From NCBI GenBank assembly GCA_017463155.1, contig JAFTPT010000010.1:88304-152303 (forward strand): a stretch of DNA of 64,000 nt. Reading direction: 5' to 3'. The translations under genes and the position numbers were made by a program. Every line of letters begins with the position of its first letter. Within the stretch, counting starts at the first letter, position 1. The notes beneath the pieces are model-generated. The model saw nothing but the letters and a program-made list of their open reading frames with translations. It had not been told where the DNA came from and searched no databases. This document shows positions 1 to 9,929 of the stretch, in pieces. Origin of the DNA: Blautia sp. (lineage in GTDB: Bacteria > Bacillota > Clostridia > Lachnospirales > Lachnospiraceae).

Positions 1-25
1 TATGAAAGGACGATAAGTCATCCAT

Positions 26-1369
26 ATGGTCAGAGAAAAGCAGTTTTATCGTACTTTTTTTACAATGGCGATCGTACTGATCCTCCAGAATATGGTCACC
101 ATCAGCGTCAATCTGGCGGACAATATGATGCTGGGCGCCTATGCGGAGAAATCGCTGGCGGGCGTCGCGGCGGTAAACCAGATCCAGTTCATCCTGCAGC
201 AGGTCCTGTCCTCGGTCGCGGAAGGGATCGTGGTCCTCGGAGGCCAGTACTACGGCAAGGGTGAGATCGGCCAGCTTAAAAAGATCGCCGCCATTGCCAT
301 GCGGGGCGGCGCCTACATTGCGATCGGCCTGTTTATCCTGGTCAGCATCTGTCCGCATCTTCTGCTGTCAATCTTTACGACGGATGAGGCGATCATCACG
401 GAGGGCATGAAATACATTGCGCTCATGCGGTTCAGCTACCTGATCTTTGCGGTGACGCAGATCCTTCTGGGAACGCTCCGGAGCATCGGCGTCGTACGGA
501 TCGCCCTGGTCCTGTCGGTAGTCTCCCTGGTCGTCAACTGCTCGATCAACTATGTGCTGATCTACGGCCGCTTCGGGGCACCGAGGCTCGGCGTCGTGGG
601 CGCGGCGATCGGAACGATCACGGCCAGGATCGTCGAACTGCTTGTCCTGATCCTGTACATCCGCAGGACGGAGCATGTGCTGAACCTGAGGCCTTCTGAT
701 TATCTGGCCAGGGACGCCGTGCTGCGGAAGGACTATGTACGGGTCACGCTGCCGATGATGGTGATCAGCGCTCTCTGGGGCTTTAACCAGGCAGCCCAGA
801 ACGCGATCCTCGGCCATATGTCGTCCGGCGCGATCGCGGCCAACAGTGTTGCTTCGACGCTGTTCCTGATGGTCAAATCCGCCGCGATCGGCTCTGCCTC
901 CACGGCTTCCATCATCATCAGCCGGACCATCGGGGAAGGCAACATGGACAAGCTCAAAAGGTACGCGAGGACACTGCAGGTGCTCTTTGTCTGTGTCGGT
1001 GCGGTGTCGGCGTTCATACTGTTTATGATCCGGGATCCGATCCTGTCGGTCTATAATCTGGAGCCGGAGACCATGGCGATGGCCAGGAGTTTTCTGACGA
1101 TCCTGGTCGTGATCGTGTTTACCATGTCCTACCAGATGTCGACCAACATCGGGATCGTCCGCGGAGGCGGCGATACAAAGTATGTGATGATCCTGGACCT
1201 TGTGAGTATCTGGGGCATCGTGATCCCGCTGTCCTTCATCATGGCATTTGTGGTGAAAGCATCTCCCTTTGTGGTGGTGTGCTGCCTGAACGCGGACCAG
1301 GTGTTCAAGTGTGTACCGGCCTTCATCAAGTGTAATTTCGGACACTGGGCCAAAAAACTGACGCGATAG
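26..1369 (+). CDS. MATE family multidrug/metabolite exporter
   Basis: Polytopic inner-membrane protein of 447 residues with about twelve hydrophobic segments, the usual size for MATE transporters, which export cationic drugs or metabolites using Na+ or H+ gradients. The N-terminal half holds the typical NMVTISVNLADNMMLG stretch (first helix of MATE proteins) followed by ALAGV-like and GQYYGKG motifs; the second half repeats the pattern (ANSVASTLF, RTIGEGN). An in-frame stop at 14-16 makes the ATG at 26 the first possible start, although the ribosome site is weak. The gene lies 62 bases before holA and is probably unrelated in function. The substrate cannot be told from sequence. Confidence 0.9.
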   Translation: MVREKQFYRTFFTMAIVLILQNMVTISVNLADNMMLGAYAEKSLAGVAAVNQIQFILQQVLSSVAEGIVVLGGQYYGKGEIGQLKKIAAIAMRGGAYIAIGLFILVSICPHLLLSIFTTDEAIITEGMKYIALMRFSYLIFAVTQILLGTLRSIGVVRIALVLSVVSLVVNCSINYVLIYGRFGAPRLGVVGAAIGTITARIVELLVLILYIRRTEHVLNLRPSDYLARDAVLRKDYVRVTLPMMVISALWGFNQAAQNAILGHMSSGAIAANSVASTLFLMVKSAAIGSASTASIIISRTIGEGNMDKLKRYARTLQVLFVCVGAVSAFILFMIRDPILSVYNLEPETMAMARSFLTILVVIVFTMSYQMSTNIGIVRGGGDTKYVMILDLVSIWGIVIPLSFIMAFVVKASPFVVVCCLNADQVFKCVPAFIKCNFGHWAKKLTR

Positions 1370-1431
1370 AGGAGAAAGACTGCTTCGGCGGAACGGGAGA
1401 CCGCTTTACGCCGGAGCAGGATGAGAGTGCA

Positions 1432-2433
1432 ATGAGTATTATTACGGATGATATCAAGAACAACACGATCGCGCAGGTATATCTTCTGTACGGGGAAGAA
1501 CAGTATCTGCTGCAGGATCATCGGGCAAAGCTTCTGGAAAACCTGATCGACCGGGATGATACCATGAATTTCAGCCGCTTCCAGGGAAAGGACATCGATA
1601 TTCCGGAAGTGATCAGCCTCTGTGAGACCATGCCTTTCTTTGCGGAACGACGGGTACTGCTGTTCGAGAATACCGGCTTTTTCAAAAACGCCTGCGACGA
1701 GCTGGCCGATTATCTGACGGAACTGCCGGACTACCTGTACCTGGTCTTTTCGGAAGAGCAGGTGGATAAGCGGACCCGGATGTACAAGGCCGTGAGCAAG
1801 CTCGGGCGGGTGGCCGAGTTCAAGTATCTGGACGAAAAAATGCTTTTGAACTGGGTCGCCGGGATCCTGAAGAAAAACGGCCGCACGATCGACCGAAGCA
1901 CGGCGGAATTGTTTCTCTCGATGGAGGGGACAGAGATGCAGACGCTCCGGATGGAGCTTGAGAAGCTGATCGGCTACACGGAAGGACGTTCCCGCGTGAC
2001 AAGGGAGGATGTCGAGGCTGTCTGTACGGTCCGTACGGAGAACCGGATCTTTGACATGATCCGCGCGGTGTCGGAAAGAGACCAGAAAAAAGCACTGGCG
2101 CTCTACGACGATCTGCTGACGCTTCGGGAGCCACCGATGAAGATCCTTTTCCTGCTTGGCAGACAGTACAACCAGCTGCTGATGATCCGGGAGATGCAGC
2201 GTGCCGGCCTTTCCTTCCGGGAGATCAACGGAAAGCTGAAGCTGCCGGCCTTCGCCATGCGGACGATGACAGCCTGTGCCGAGACGTATTCCATCGGGCA
2301 GCTTAAGGAGGCGGTCCGGGATATGGTGGACGCGGAAGAGGCCGTCAAGACCGGACGGCTTTCAGACGTGATGAGTGTGGAGCTGATGATCGTCAAATAC
2401 AGTTCCCTTACAAAACAAAAGGCAGCCACATGA
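1432..2433 (+). CDS. holA: DNA polymerase III subunit delta
   Basis: The delta subunit of the clamp loader opens the beta sliding clamp during replication. The 333-residue length and the N-terminal AAA+-like domain beginning near YLLYGEEQYLLQD match HolA, which lacks a functional Walker A motif. The mid region (LEKLIGYTEGRSRVTREDVE) and the C-terminal helical collar domain (MKILFLLGRQYNQLLMIREM) are also typical. Position next to a convergent rpsT is the normal Firmicutes arrangement. The ribosome site is AGGATGAGAG just before the ATG. The last codons overlap the transcription terminator at 2422-2452. Confidence 0.95.
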   Translation: MSIITDDIKNNTIAQVYLLYGEEQYLLQDHRAKLLENLIDRDDTMNFSRFQGKDIDIPEVISLCETMPFFAERRVLLFENTGFFKNACDELADYLTELPDYLYLVFSEEQVDKRTRMYKAVSKLGRVAEFKYLDEKMLLNWVAGILKKNGRTIDRSTAELFLSMEGTEMQTLRMELEKLIGYTEGRSRVTREDVEAVCTVRTENRIFDMIRAVSERDQKKALALYDDLLTLREPPMKILFLLGRQYNQLLMIREMQRAGLSFREINGKLKLPAFAMRTMTACAETYSIGQLKEAVRDMVDAEEAVKTGRLSDVMSVELMIVKYSSLTKQKAAT

Positions 2434-2452
2434 CGGTTGTGGCTGCATTTTT
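2422..2452. terminator. Bidirectional terminator between holA and rpsT
   Basis: GCAGCCAC (2422-2429) pairs with GTGGCTGC (2439-2446) around a short loop, with T-rich sequence after it on the plus strand (ATTTTTATG) and an A-rich stretch before it, which reads TTTTGTTTT on the minus strand. It can therefore stop both holA and rpsT transcripts. The holA stop codon lies in the loop. Confidence 0.8.
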
Positions 2453-2478
2453 ATGTAAGCGCTTAAATAAAAATTATA

Positions 2479-2742
2479 TCAGTCGATGCTGTTAACGGCT
2501 TTCGACAGGCGGGAAACCTTTCTCGCACAGTTGTTCTTGTGATATACGCCCTTGGACGTAGCCTTGCTGATCGTGGAGATCGCCTTTTTCAGAGCGTCCT
2601 CAGCGGCTGCCTTATCCTTGTTCGCAACTGCTGCTTCGACCTTCTTGATGGAAGTCTTGACTGCGGAGCGGATGGATTTGTTTCTCGCTGCTTTTGTCGC
2701 GTTGACCAGAATTCTCTTCTTTGCAGATTTGATATTTGCCAT
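2479..2742 (-). CDS. rpsT: 30S ribosomal protein S20
   Basis: An 87-residue, lysine- and alanine-rich protein starting MANIKSAKKRI, the hallmark N-terminus of S20, which binds 16S rRNA early in small-subunit assembly. The full length and the C-terminal VYHKNNCARKVSRL helix region are conserved. It is transcribed against the flow of its neighbours, as usual beside holA. A strong ribosome site (AGGAGGTG on the minus strand) precedes the ATG, and a consensus promoter lies about 100 bases upstream. That leaves a leader of roughly 100 nt containing an imperfect CCGGT/ACCGG hairpin, which may serve control, although I cannot show it. Confidence 0.97.
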   Translation of the reverse strand: MANIKSAKKRILVNATKAARNKSIRSAVKTSIKKVEAAVANKDKAAAEDALKKAISTISKATSKGVYHKNNCARKVSRLSKAVNSID

Positions 2743-2817
2743 TGTTACACCTCCTTTGCAATATCATATTCCGGTGCATGCTTGCAAGTTCATGAACCGG
2801 AGTGGTGCTTATCGGAG

Positions 2818-2846
2818 TTGACACGGCTCCCGTAAACACGCTTAAT
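2818..2846 (+). promoter_or_regulatory. Probable promoter of the CYTH gene, overlapping the rpsT promoter region
   Basis: TTGACA (2818-2823), a 17-base spacer and CTTAAT (2841-2846) form a plausible plus-strand promoter for the gene at 2912. It faces the rpsT promoter, and the two transcription starts would lie in overlapping DNA, so polymerases would interfere. The -10 matches consensus at four of six positions. Confidence 0.5.
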
Positions 2847-2847
2847 C

Positions 2848-2876
2848 ATTTTAGTATAAAAGAAGATGCCTGTCAA
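2848..2876 (-). promoter_or_regulatory. rpsT promoter
   Basis: Read on the minus strand, TTGACA (2871-2876) is followed by a 17-base spacer and TAAAAT (2848-2853). This is a near-perfect vegetative sigma factor promoter, pointing at rpsT and starting transcription near 2841. Confidence 0.85.
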
Positions 2877-2911
2877 GAGGTATTCTTGGCAGACAGGAAA
2901 GGAATAAAGAT

Positions 2912-3409
2912 ATGGAGATCGAACGGAAATGGATGGTAAACGGCTGGCCGGAGGGGCTTCCGCTTGAGAAGGAGGAGCTGATGCGCCAGGGATATGTGAC
3001 CGTGGTGCCGACGGTGCGGATCCGTGAGGAGCGTACCGTGACGGAGGGACAGCAGAAGACAGAATTCATCCTCTGTTTTAAGTCGGCGGGAGGGCTCTCC
3101 CGGCAGGAGATCGAGTTCCCCATTGAGGAAGAAAACTTCCGGAGGGTCGAGGAACTGATCGCGCGCCCCCTGATCCCGAAGCTCCGGCGTACCTACCTGC
3201 TGCCGGACGGCCACCGGCTGGAGGTGAACCATGTGGATGAGGGGGAACCGACGGAATTCTGGTACGCCGAGATCGAATATGACACGGAGGAGGAAGCCCT
3301 CGCCTGGAAGCCGGAAAGTGATGAACTCGCGGCTTTTCTTGACGACGAAGTAACCGGGAAACCAGGACAGTCCATGGGGGCGTATTGGATGCAGACCAGG
3401 GTGATGTAA
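2912..3409 (+). CDS. CYTH domain protein (tripolyphosphatase / class IV adenylate cyclase fold)
   Basis: A 165-residue soluble protein opening with the ExExK signature of the CYTH superfamily (E2, E4, K6 in MEIERKWMV). This family binds triphosphate groups with a tunnel of alternating acidic and basic residues; bacterial members are mostly inorganic tripolyphosphatases, more rarely adenylate cyclases. Further family features are TVRIREER, the acid pair in FWYAEIEYD and a final acidic segment. A purine-rich AGGAAAGGA site precedes the ATG. In many spore-forming Firmicutes the spore protease gene gpr sits between rpsT and lepA, whereas here this gene occupies that place. The exact reaction cannot be decided by reading. 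Confidence 0.85.
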   Translation: MEIERKWMVNGWPEGLPLEKEELMRQGYVTVVPTVRIREERTVTEGQQKTEFILCFKSAGGLSRQEIEFPIEEENFRRVEELIARPLIPKLRRTYLLPDGHRLEVNHVDEGEPTEFWYAEIEYDTEEEALAWKPESDELAAFLDDEVTGKPGQSMGAYWMQTRVM

Positions 3410-3421
3410 GGTATTATATCA

Positions 3422-3460
3422 GGGCTCGCTTGCATCCCCAAGCGGCATGCAAGCGAGCCC
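3422..3460 (+). terminator. Hairpin after the CYTH gene
   Basis: A perfect 14-base stem, GGGCTCGCTTGCAT (3422-3435) with ATGCAAGCGAGCCC (3447-3460), lies just after the stop codon. The following sequence is only CCATTTAAT, so termination may be partial or factor-assisted. The rest of the interval to 3591 carries the lepA promoter. Confidence 0.6.
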
Positions 3461-3481
3461 CCATTTAATACGTTAAATTAG

Positions 3482-3511
3482 GTGACAACCTGGCGGGGGG
3501 TATGCTATAAT
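3482..3511 (+). promoter_or_regulatory. lepA promoter
   Basis: GTGACA (3482-3487), an 18-base spacer and a perfect TATAAT (3506-3511) preceded by TGC, an extended -10. It would drive lepA, the small lipoprotein and hemW as one transcript with a leader of about 75 nt. Confidence 0.7.
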
Positions 3512-3591
3512 ATGTTTCGATACTTTGCCGCGCGGGCTTCCTGAACGTATACCGTGGAAGGGGCGCGTAAAACAAACAGGAGGAGATCCGA

Positions 3592-5400
3592 TTGACAGAC
3601 CAGAGCAGGATCCGGAATTTCTGCATTATTGCCCATATCGATCATGGTAAATCGACATTAGCGGACCGGATCATCGAAAAAACAGGACTTCTGACAGAGA
3701 GGGAGATGCAGGCCCAGATCCTGGACAACATGGATCTGGAGCGGGAGCGTGGGATCACGATCAAGTCCCAGGCCGTCCGTATCGTCTACAAAGCCAGAAA
3801 CGGAGAAGAATATATCTACAACCTGATCGATACACCGGGTCATGTGGACTTCAACTATGAGGTCTCGCGGAGTCTGGCGGCCTGCGACGGCGCGATCCTG
3901 GTGGTGGATGCGGCCCAGGGGATCGAAGCCCAGACGCTGGCGAATGTGTATCTTGCACTGGATCATGATCTGGATGTGCTTCCGGTGATCAACAAGATCG
4001 ACCTGCCGAGCGCACAGCCGGAAAGGGTCATCAATGAGATCGAGGACGTGATCGGGCTGGAGGCCCAGGACGCACCGCGGATCTCCGCCAAGACGGGCGA
4101 GAACGTGGACGAGGTCCTCGAAGCGATCGCGGAGCGTATCCCCGCCCCGAACGGTGACCCGGACGCGCCCCTGAAGGCGCTGATCTTTGATTCGGTGTAT
4201 GATTCCTACAAGGGAGTCATCGTTTTTATCCGGGTGATGGACGGTGTTGTCCGCAAAGGAACGCCGATCCGGATGATGGCCACCGGCTTTACCACGGAGG
4301 TGGTGGAGGTCGGTTATTTCGGCGCGGGGCAGTTTATCCCCTGTGACGAGCTGGGAGCCGGCATGGTCGGTTATCTGACGGCCAGCATCAAAAATGTACG
4401 GGATACCCGTGTGGGCGATACCGTGACGAATGATGCCAGCCCCTGCGCGGAGGCGCTGCCGGGCTACAAAAAAGTCAACCCGATGGTCTACTGCGGCATG
4501 TACCCGGCGGACGGCGCCAGGTACGGAGATCTGCGGGACGCCCTCGAAAAGCTGCAGCTCAACGACGCGTCACTCTTTTACGAACCGGAGACGTCCGTGG
4601 CGCTGGGCTTCGGATTCCGTTGCGGTTTCCTGGGGCTTCTTCATCTGGAGATCATCCAGGAACGGCTGGAAAGAGAATACAATCTTGACCTTGTGACGAC
4701 AGCGCCAAGCGTTATCTACAAGGTACATAAGACCGACGGGACTGTGATTGACCTGACCAACCCGACCAATCTCCCGGATCCCTCGGAGATCGAATATATG
4801 GAGGAACCGCTGGTCAACGCCGAGATCATGGTGACCACGGAGTTCATCGGTCCGATCATGGATCTGTGCCAGGAACGAAGGGGCCAGTACCAGGGAATGG
4901 AATATATCGAGGAGACCAGGGCGGTCCTTCGCTACAAGCTTCCTCTCAATGAGATCATCTATGATTTCTTTGACGCTCTGAAATCCCGCTCCAGAGGCTA
5001 CGCGTCCCTGGATTACGAGCTGTGCGGGTACGAGAGGAGCGAGCTGGTCAAGCTTGATATCCTGGTCAACAAGGAAGAAGTGGACGCTCTTTCGTTTATC
5101 GTGCATGGAGCTACGGCCTATGAACGCGGACGGAAGATGTGTGAAAAGCTGAAGGAGGAGATCCCGAGACAGCTCTTTGAGATCCCGATCCAGGCCGCCA
5201 TCGGCAGCAAGATCATCGCCCGGGAGACCGTGAAGGCTCTCCGCAAGGATGTGCTTGCCAAGTGCTATGGCGGTGATATCACACGAAAAAAGAAGCTGCT
5301 CGAAAAGCAGAAAGAAGGAAAGAAGCGGATGCGCCAGGTCGGTAATGTGGAGATTCCGCAGAAGGCCTTCATGAGTGTGCTGAAGCTGGATGACAACTAA
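3592..5400 (+). CDS. lepA: Elongation factor 4 (LepA), ribosome back-translocating GTPase
   Basis: This is a 602-residue translational GTPase that acts on ribosomes during stress and 30S biogenesis. The G1 loop reads [11 protein letters not shown]3 is DTPGHVD, G4 is NKIDLPSA and G5 is SAKTG. After the EF-G-like domains II, III and V comes the LepA-specific C-terminal domain ([24 protein letters not shown] region). Full length for the family. The start is TTG, chosen because AGGAGGAG sits six bases upstream and no nearer ATG exists. The lepA-hemW pairing is typical of Firmicutes. Confidence 0.97.
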   Translation: MTDQSRIRNFCIIAHIDHGKSTLADRIIEKTGLLTEREMQAQILDNMDLERERGITIKSQAVRIVYKARNGEEYIYNLIDTPGHVDFNYEVSRSLAACDGAILVVDAAQGIEAQTLANVYLALDHDLDVLPVINKIDLPSAQPERVINEIEDVIGLEAQDAPRISAKTGENVDEVLEAIAERIPAPNGDPDAPLKALIFDSVYDSYKGVIVFIRVMDGVVRKGTPIRMMATGFTTEVVEVGYFGAGQFIPCDELGAGMVGYLTASIKNVRDTRVGDTVTNDASPCAEALPGYKKVNPMVYCGMYPADGARYGDLRDALEKLQLNDASLFYEPETSVALGFGFRCGFLGLLHLEIIQERLEREYNLDLVTTAPSVIYKVHKTDGTVIDLTNPTNLPDPSEIEYMEEPLVNAEIMVTTEFIGPIMDLCQERRGQYQGMEYIEETRAVLRYKLPLNEIIYDFFDALKSRSRGYASLDYELCGYERSELVKLDILVNKEEVDALSFIVHGATAYERGRKMCEKLKEEIPRQLFEIPIQAAIGSKIIARETVKALRKDVLAKCYGGDITRKKKLLEKQKEGKKRMRQVGNVEIPQKAFMSVLKLDDN

Positions 5401-5424
5401 GTAAGCGGAGGTCCTGACACTGAT

Positions 5425-5655
5425 ATGAAAAGCAGAATGATCGGTATCATGGGTATAGTGCTGCTCTGCCTGGCCGCTTCCGGCTGCGGCGGGAGCAAAA
5501 AAGAGGCAGATAAGGAATCGACGGAAGTGATGCAGCTGACGATCACGCCCCAGGCGACGCCGACGCCGGAACCGGAGGAGCTTCATCCGGAGGCGGTCGT
5601 GTCGAACGGGGGGACCACGATGATCAATGAATATCTGATGGGGCAGTCATCATGA
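5425..5655 (+). CDS. Small predicted lipoprotein of unknown function
   Basis: This 76-residue protein has a type II signal peptide: basic MKSR start, hydrophobic core and the lipobox LAASGC with the lipidation cysteine near residue 21. The mature part is short, charged, then threonine- and proline-rich (TPQATPTPEPEE), like a tether, and ends in NEYLMGQSS. No domain is recognised. It lies 24 bases after lepA and overlaps hemW by four bases (ATGA), so it is translated with them. It shows that this cell uses the lipoprotein pathway. It could be a short tethered peptide or a remnant. Confidence 0.75.
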   Translation: MKSRMIGIMGIVLLCLAASGCGGSKKEADKESTEVMQLTITPQATPTPEPEELHPEAVVSNGGTTMINEYLMGQSS

Positions 5656-6812
5656 AGGACAGCGGCGATCAGACGCTCGAAATATATATCCACATTCCGT
5701 TTTGTATCAAAAAATGCGCGTACTGCGATTTTCTGTCGGGACCGGCTTCCGTGTCCCGGCAGAATCTTTATCTGCGGGCATTGACCCGGGAGATCCGGGA
5801 GCGTAAAGACGGAACGGGCCGCAGGGTTTCCAGCGTTTTTATCGGGGGCGGAACGCCATCCGTTCTTTCGGGGGAACAGCTGCTTCCCGTCATGGAGGCA
5901 GTCCGGGAAACATTCACCGTCCTGCCGGAAGCGGAGATCACCATCGAGGCGAATCCGGGTACACTTGACCGTGAAAAGCTGGCCGCATACCGGCGGATGG
6001 GGATCAACCGGCTCAGCATCGGGCTGCAGTCCGCAAAGGACGATCTTCTTAAGAAGCTTGGCCGGATCCATGATTATGAGACTTTTGTTAAGACCTGGCT
6101 TCTGGCGCGGGAAGAAGGCTTCCGGAACTGTAATGTGGACCTGATGTTCGCGATCCCCGGGCAGAGCCCGGAGGACTGGCAGGCGACACTCCGGACCGTA
6201 GCGGCTCTTTCGCCGGAGCATATTTCGGCCTACAGCCTGATCGTGGAGCCGGGAACGCCTTTTGCCGGCATGGACCTTGCTCTTCCCGATGAGGACACGG
6301 AGTATGCCATGTACGAGGATACGGCCCGGATCCTCGGAGAATACGGGTACCGGCAGTACGAGATCTCCAATTATGCCCGCGACGGCTTTGCCTGCAGGCA
6401 CAACATCGGCTACTGGCAGCGGAAGGAATATCTGGGCTTCGGCCTCGGAGCGGCCTCGCTTTTTAAGGAAGTGCGGTACCGGAACACGGTGGATCCGGAT
6501 ACCTACAGCCGGGTCTGGGGAGAGGACGGTGCCGTTCCGGACAGGAGAACCGCCGGACAGTATGAGGAGGTCACGCCGCTCACCGAACCGGACCGGATGG
6601 CGGAATTCATGTTTCTGGGCCTCCGCATGACGGAAGGCGTGTCCGGGCAGGCGTTTGAGCAGCAGTTCGGAAAGCCGCTCACAGCGGTGTACGGGCCCGT
6701 GATCGACAAATACCGTTCGCTGGGATTGCTGGCGGAAGAGAACGGGCGGATCCTCCTGACCCGTCCCGGCATCCACGTCAGCAACACCATCATGGCGGAT
6801 TTCCTGTTATAA
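5652..6812 (+). CDS. hemW: Heme chaperone HemW (radical SAM, formerly annotated as coproporphyrinogen oxidase-like)
   Basis: A 386-residue radical SAM protein. The iron-sulfur cluster motif is CIKKCAYC (C18, C22, C25), and the HemW-type HNIGYW motif follows RDGFACR. The N-terminal YIHIPFC stretch, the FIGGGTPS SAM-binding strand, the QSAKDDLLKKLGR segment and a C-terminal winged-helix-like HemW domain are all present. HemW binds and transfers heme rather than performing the HemN reaction. ATGA overlap with the preceding lipoprotein gene indicates translational coupling. In many Firmicutes hrcA-grpE-dnaK follow, but here uvrA does. Confidence 0.93.
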   Translation: MKDSGDQTLEIYIHIPFCIKKCAYCDFLSGPASVSRQNLYLRALTREIRERKDGTGRRVSSVFIGGGTPSVLSGEQLLPVMEAVRETFTVLPEAEITIEANPGTLDREKLAAYRRMGINRLSIGLQSAKDDLLKKLGRIHDYETFVKTWLLAREEGFRNCNVDLMFAIPGQSPEDWQATLRTVAALSPEHISAYSLIVEPGTPFAGMDLALPDEDTEYAMYEDTARILGEYGYRQYEISNYARDGFACRHNIGYWQRKEYLGFGLGAASLFKEVRYRNTVDPDTYSRVWGEDGAVPDRRTAGQYEEVTPLTEPDRMAEFMFLGLRMTEGVSGQAFEQQFGKPLTAVYGPVIDKYRSLGLLAEENGRILLTRPGIHVSNTIMADFLL

Positions 6813-6820
6813 AATACCAC

Positions 6821-6849
6821 TTGCCGAACATATGTTCGTATGATATAAT
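6821..6849 (+). promoter_or_regulatory. uvrA promoter with LexA (SOS) operator
   Basis: TTGCCG (6821-6826) and a perfect TATAAT (6844-6849) are separated by 17 bases. Between them lies the perfect palindrome CGAACATATGTTCG (6825-6838), an exact match to the Gram-positive LexA box CGAAC-N4-GTTCG. A repressor bound there would block polymerase, so uvrA is predicted to be DNA-damage inducible. The leader to the uvrA start is about 150 nt and shows no other clear element. Confidence 0.85.
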
Positions 6850-7004
6850 AACTGTACCTTTTGAAATAAACCCTGTAAAAGCAGATTGCGGCGCAGCGTT
6901 CCCAAGGAGACAAGCGTGGTCGTTGGCAGCCGCCATATCCTGCGTACCCTTTAGCGCTTTCAAATGAACGTTATGAATGTGAATCATTCGTTTTGGAGGA
7001 ATAT

Positions 7005-9854
7005 ATGACAGCTGATACTTCCCGCAAGCATTTCATCCGCATCCGCGGGGCAAACGAGAATAATCTCAAAAACCTGAGCGTCGACATCCCCAGGGACCAG
7101 TTCGTGGTCCTGACGGGTCTCAGCGGCTCGGGCAAATCATCCCTCGCCTTCGACACGATCTATGCCGAGGGCCAAAGGCGCTACATGGAATCCCTGTCCT
7201 CCTACGCACGGCAGTTCCTCGGCCAGATGGAAAAACCGGACGTGGAGAGTATCGAGGGCCTCCCCCCGGCCATCTCCATCGATCAGAAATCCACCAACCG
7301 GAATCCCCGGTCGACGGTCGGGACTGTGACCGAGATCTACGACTACTTCCGTCTGCTCTATGCAAGGGTGGGGATCCCCCACTGTCCGAAGTGCGGACGT
7401 GAGATCAGCCGCCAGACCGTGGACCAGATGGTCGACCAGATCATGGCGCTTCCGGAAAGGACACGGATCCAGCTGCTGGCACCGGTGGTACGGGGCCGCA
7501 AGGGCACCCATGCCAAGCTTCTCGAGCATGCCCGCCGCAGCGGGTATGTCCGGGTGCATATCGACGGAATCATGTATGAACTCTCCGAGGAGATCAACCT
7601 GGATAAAAACATCAAGCACACCATCGCCATCGTCGTGGACCGTCTGGTGGTAAAGGAAGGGATCGAAAAACGGCTTGCCGATTCCATCGAGACCGTTCTG
7701 GACCTTTCGGACGGGCTGCTGGTGGTGGACACGCTGGATGGGGAGTACCTGAATTTCAGCCAGAGCTTTTCCTGCCCGGACTGCGGGATCAGCGTGGACG
7801 AGGTGGAGCCCAGGAGCTTTTCCTTCAACAATCCCTTTGGCGCGTGTCCGGACTGTGCCGGCCTCGGCTACAAGATGGAATTCGATCCGGACCTGATGAT
7901 CCCGGATCCGGGCCTCAGCATCTCGCAGGGCGCGATCACGGTGATGGGCTGGCAGTCCTCCACGGACAAAGGCAGCTTCTCCCACGCCCTTCTGGAGGCA
8001 CTGGCAAAGGAATATCATTTCAGCCTGGATACACCTTTTGAAAAATACCCGGAGGAGATCCGGGAGATACTTCTGCGCGGGACGGGCGGCCGTTCCGTCA
8101 AGGTGCACTACAAAGGGCAGCGCGGCGAGGGCGTCTATGACGTGGCCTTCCCCGGACTGATCCGCAATGTGGAGCAGCGCTACCGGGAGACCGGCTCGGA
8201 GACCATGAAACAGGAATACGAATCCTTTATGCGGATCACGCCCTGTACGACCTGCCACGGGCAGAGGCTCAAACAGGAGTCTCTGGCGGTGACCGTGGCG
8301 GACAAGAATATCTATGAGATCACGCAGCTGTCGGTGGACAGGCTGCTGGCTTTTCTGGAGGAGATGAAGCTCACACCCCAGCAGGAGCTGATCGGTAAGC
8401 AGATCCTGAAGGAGATACGCGCCCGTGTCCGTTTTCTGTCGGACGTGGGTCTTGACTACCTGTCCCTGGGAAGGGCGACAGGTACGCTGTCGGGCGGGGA
8501 GGCCCAGCGGATCCGGCTTGCCACGCAGATCGGTTCCGGCCTGGTCGGCGTTGCCTACATCCTGGATGAACCCAGCATCGGCCTGCACCAGCGGGACAAC
8601 GACAAGCTGCTCAGTTCTCTCATGAAGCTCCGGGACCTCGGAAACACCCTGATCGTGGTGGAGCATGACGAGGATACCATGCGCGCCGCGGACTGCGTTG
8701 TGGACATCGGCCCGGGGGCCGGCGAACACGGCGGAGAGCTTGTGGCCATGGGCACGGCGGAGGACCTGATCCGGGAGGAAAAGTCGATCACCGGCGCCTA
8801 CCTCGGCGGCCGCCTCCGGATCCCCGTACCCACCGAGCGCAAAAAGCCGTCCGGCTTTATCAAGATCCGCGGAGCCAGGGAGAACAATCTTAAAAACATT
8901 GACGTGGAGATCCCGCTGGGGGTGATGACCTGTGTCACCGGCGTATCCGGCTCAGGCAAGAGTTCGCTGATCAACGAGATCCTGTACAAGCACCTGGCGC
9001 GGAAGCTCAACCACGCACGGATCATCGCCGGCAGGCACGACGGCGTGGACGGGATCGAACAGCTGGACAAGGTGATCAATATCGACCAGTCCCCCATCGG
9101 ACGGACGCCCCGCTCCAATCCGGCTACCTACACGGGTGTTTTTGACCAGATCCGGGATCTTTTCGCTTCCACGGCGGACGCAAAGGCACGAGGCTACAGC
9201 AAGGGCCGCTTCAGCTTCAATGTCAAGGGCGGCCGGTGCGAGGCCTGCAGCGGCGACGGTATCCTGAAGATCGAGATGCACTTCCTGCCGGATGTGTATG
9301 TGCCCTGCGAGGTCTGCAAGGGCAAGCGCTACAACCGGGAGACACTGGAGGTACGCTACAAGGACAAGAACATCTACGATGTACTGAACATGACGGTGGA
9401 GGAGGCATTGCCCTTCTTTGAAAACCTGCCCTCCATCCGCCGCAAGATCGAGACGCTGAACGACGTGGGCCTGGGTTATATCCGGCTCGGCCAGCCCTCG
9501 ACCACTCTCTCCGGGGGCGAAGCCCAGCGGATCAAACTCGCGACGGAGCTCAGCCGGAGGAGCACCGGACGGACGATCTACATTCTGGACGAGCCCACCA
9601 CGGGCCTTCATTTTGCGGATGTCCACAAGCTGGTGACCATCCTCAAGCGTCTTGCCGAAGGCGGCAATACGGTGGTAGTCATCGAACACAATCTCGACGT
9701 GATCAAGACCGCGGATTACATTATCGATATGGGTCCCGAGGGCGGTGACCGCGGCGGTACGGTGGTCACGCAGGGTACGCCGGAGGAGATCGCGCAGGTT
9801 CCGGAGTCCTTTACGGGACAGTATATCCGCAAGATGCTCACGCAGCAGTCCTGA
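7005..9854 (+). CDS. uvrA: Excinuclease ABC subunit A
   Basis: UvrA is the damage-sensing ATPase of nucleotide excision repair. This 949-residue protein has two ABC modules: Walker [10 protein letters not shown] (K44) and GVSGSGKSS, with signatures [10 protein letters not shown] appearing twice, and each Walker A is followed by an insertion. Zinc-binding cysteine sets CPKC, CPDC and CPDCAGLGY, then CEAC and CEVC, are visible. An upstream in-frame TTG at 6993 exists, but GGAGGA (6995-7000) overlaps it and is well placed for the ATG at 7005, so that start is used. No uvrB or uvrC lies adjacent. Confidence 0.97.
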   Translation: MTADTSRKHFIRIRGANENNLKNLSVDIPRDQFVVLTGLSGSGKSSLAFDTIYAEGQRRYMESLSSYARQFLGQMEKPDVESIEGLPPAISIDQKSTNRNPRSTVGTVTEIYDYFRLLYARVGIPHCPKCGREISRQTVDQMVDQIMALPERTRIQLLAPVVRGRKGTHAKLLEHARRSGYVRVHIDGIMYELSEEINLDKNIKHTIAIVVDRLVVKEGIEKRLADSIETVLDLSDGLLVVDTLDGEYLNFSQSFSCPDCGISVDEVEPRSFSFNNPFGACPDCAGLGYKMEFDPDLMIPDPGLSISQGAITVMGWQSSTDKGSFSHALLEALAKEYHFSLDTPFEKYPEEIREILLRGTGGRSVKVHYKGQRGEGVYDVAFPGLIRNVEQRYRETGSETMKQEYESFMRITPCTTCHGQRLKQESLAVTVADKNIYEITQLSVDRLLAFLEEMKLTPQQELIGKQILKEIRARVRFLSDVGLDYLSLGRATGTLSGGEAQRIRLATQIGSGLVGVAYILDEPSIGLHQRDNDKLLSSLMKLRDLGNTLIVVEHDEDTMRAADCVVDIGPGAGEHGGELVAMGTAEDLIREEKSITGAYLGGRLRIPVPTERKKPSGFIKIRGARENNLKNIDVEIPLGVMTCVTGVSGSGKSSLINEILYKHLARKLNHARIIAGRHDGVDGIEQLDKVINIDQSPIGRTPRSNPATYTGVFDQIRDLFASTADAKARGYSKGRFSFNVKGGRCEACSGDGILKIEMHFLPDVYVPCEVCKGKRYNRETLEVRYKDKNIYDVLNMTVEEALPFFENLPSIRRKIETLNDVGLGYIRLGQPSTTLSGGEAQRIKLATELSRRSTGRTIYILDEPTTGLHFADVHKLVTILKRLAEGGNTVVVIEHNLDVIKTADYIIDMGPEGGDRGGTVVTQGTPEEIAQVPESFTGQYIRKMLTQQS

Positions 9855-9929
9855 ACAGAATAAACCACAGACGCAAAGCGTGTCGAAAGATAGCATACGA
9901 TTGTGCTTTTCTTTTGGCACGTTTTCCTA

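Noticed and set aside
1-16. Possible 3' end of an upstream gene
   Set aside because: Only five codons before a stop; nothing can be supported.
2456-2465. TAAGCGCTTA palindrome near rpsT
   Set aside because: Too short to call an operator and located after both genes, next to the terminator.
6993-7004. TTG start for uvrA
   Set aside because: The TTG overlaps the GGAGGA ribosome site that serves ATG 7005.
7137-8729. Minus-strand open frame of 530 codons
   Set aside because: Antisense shadow of uvrA with no recognisable motif.
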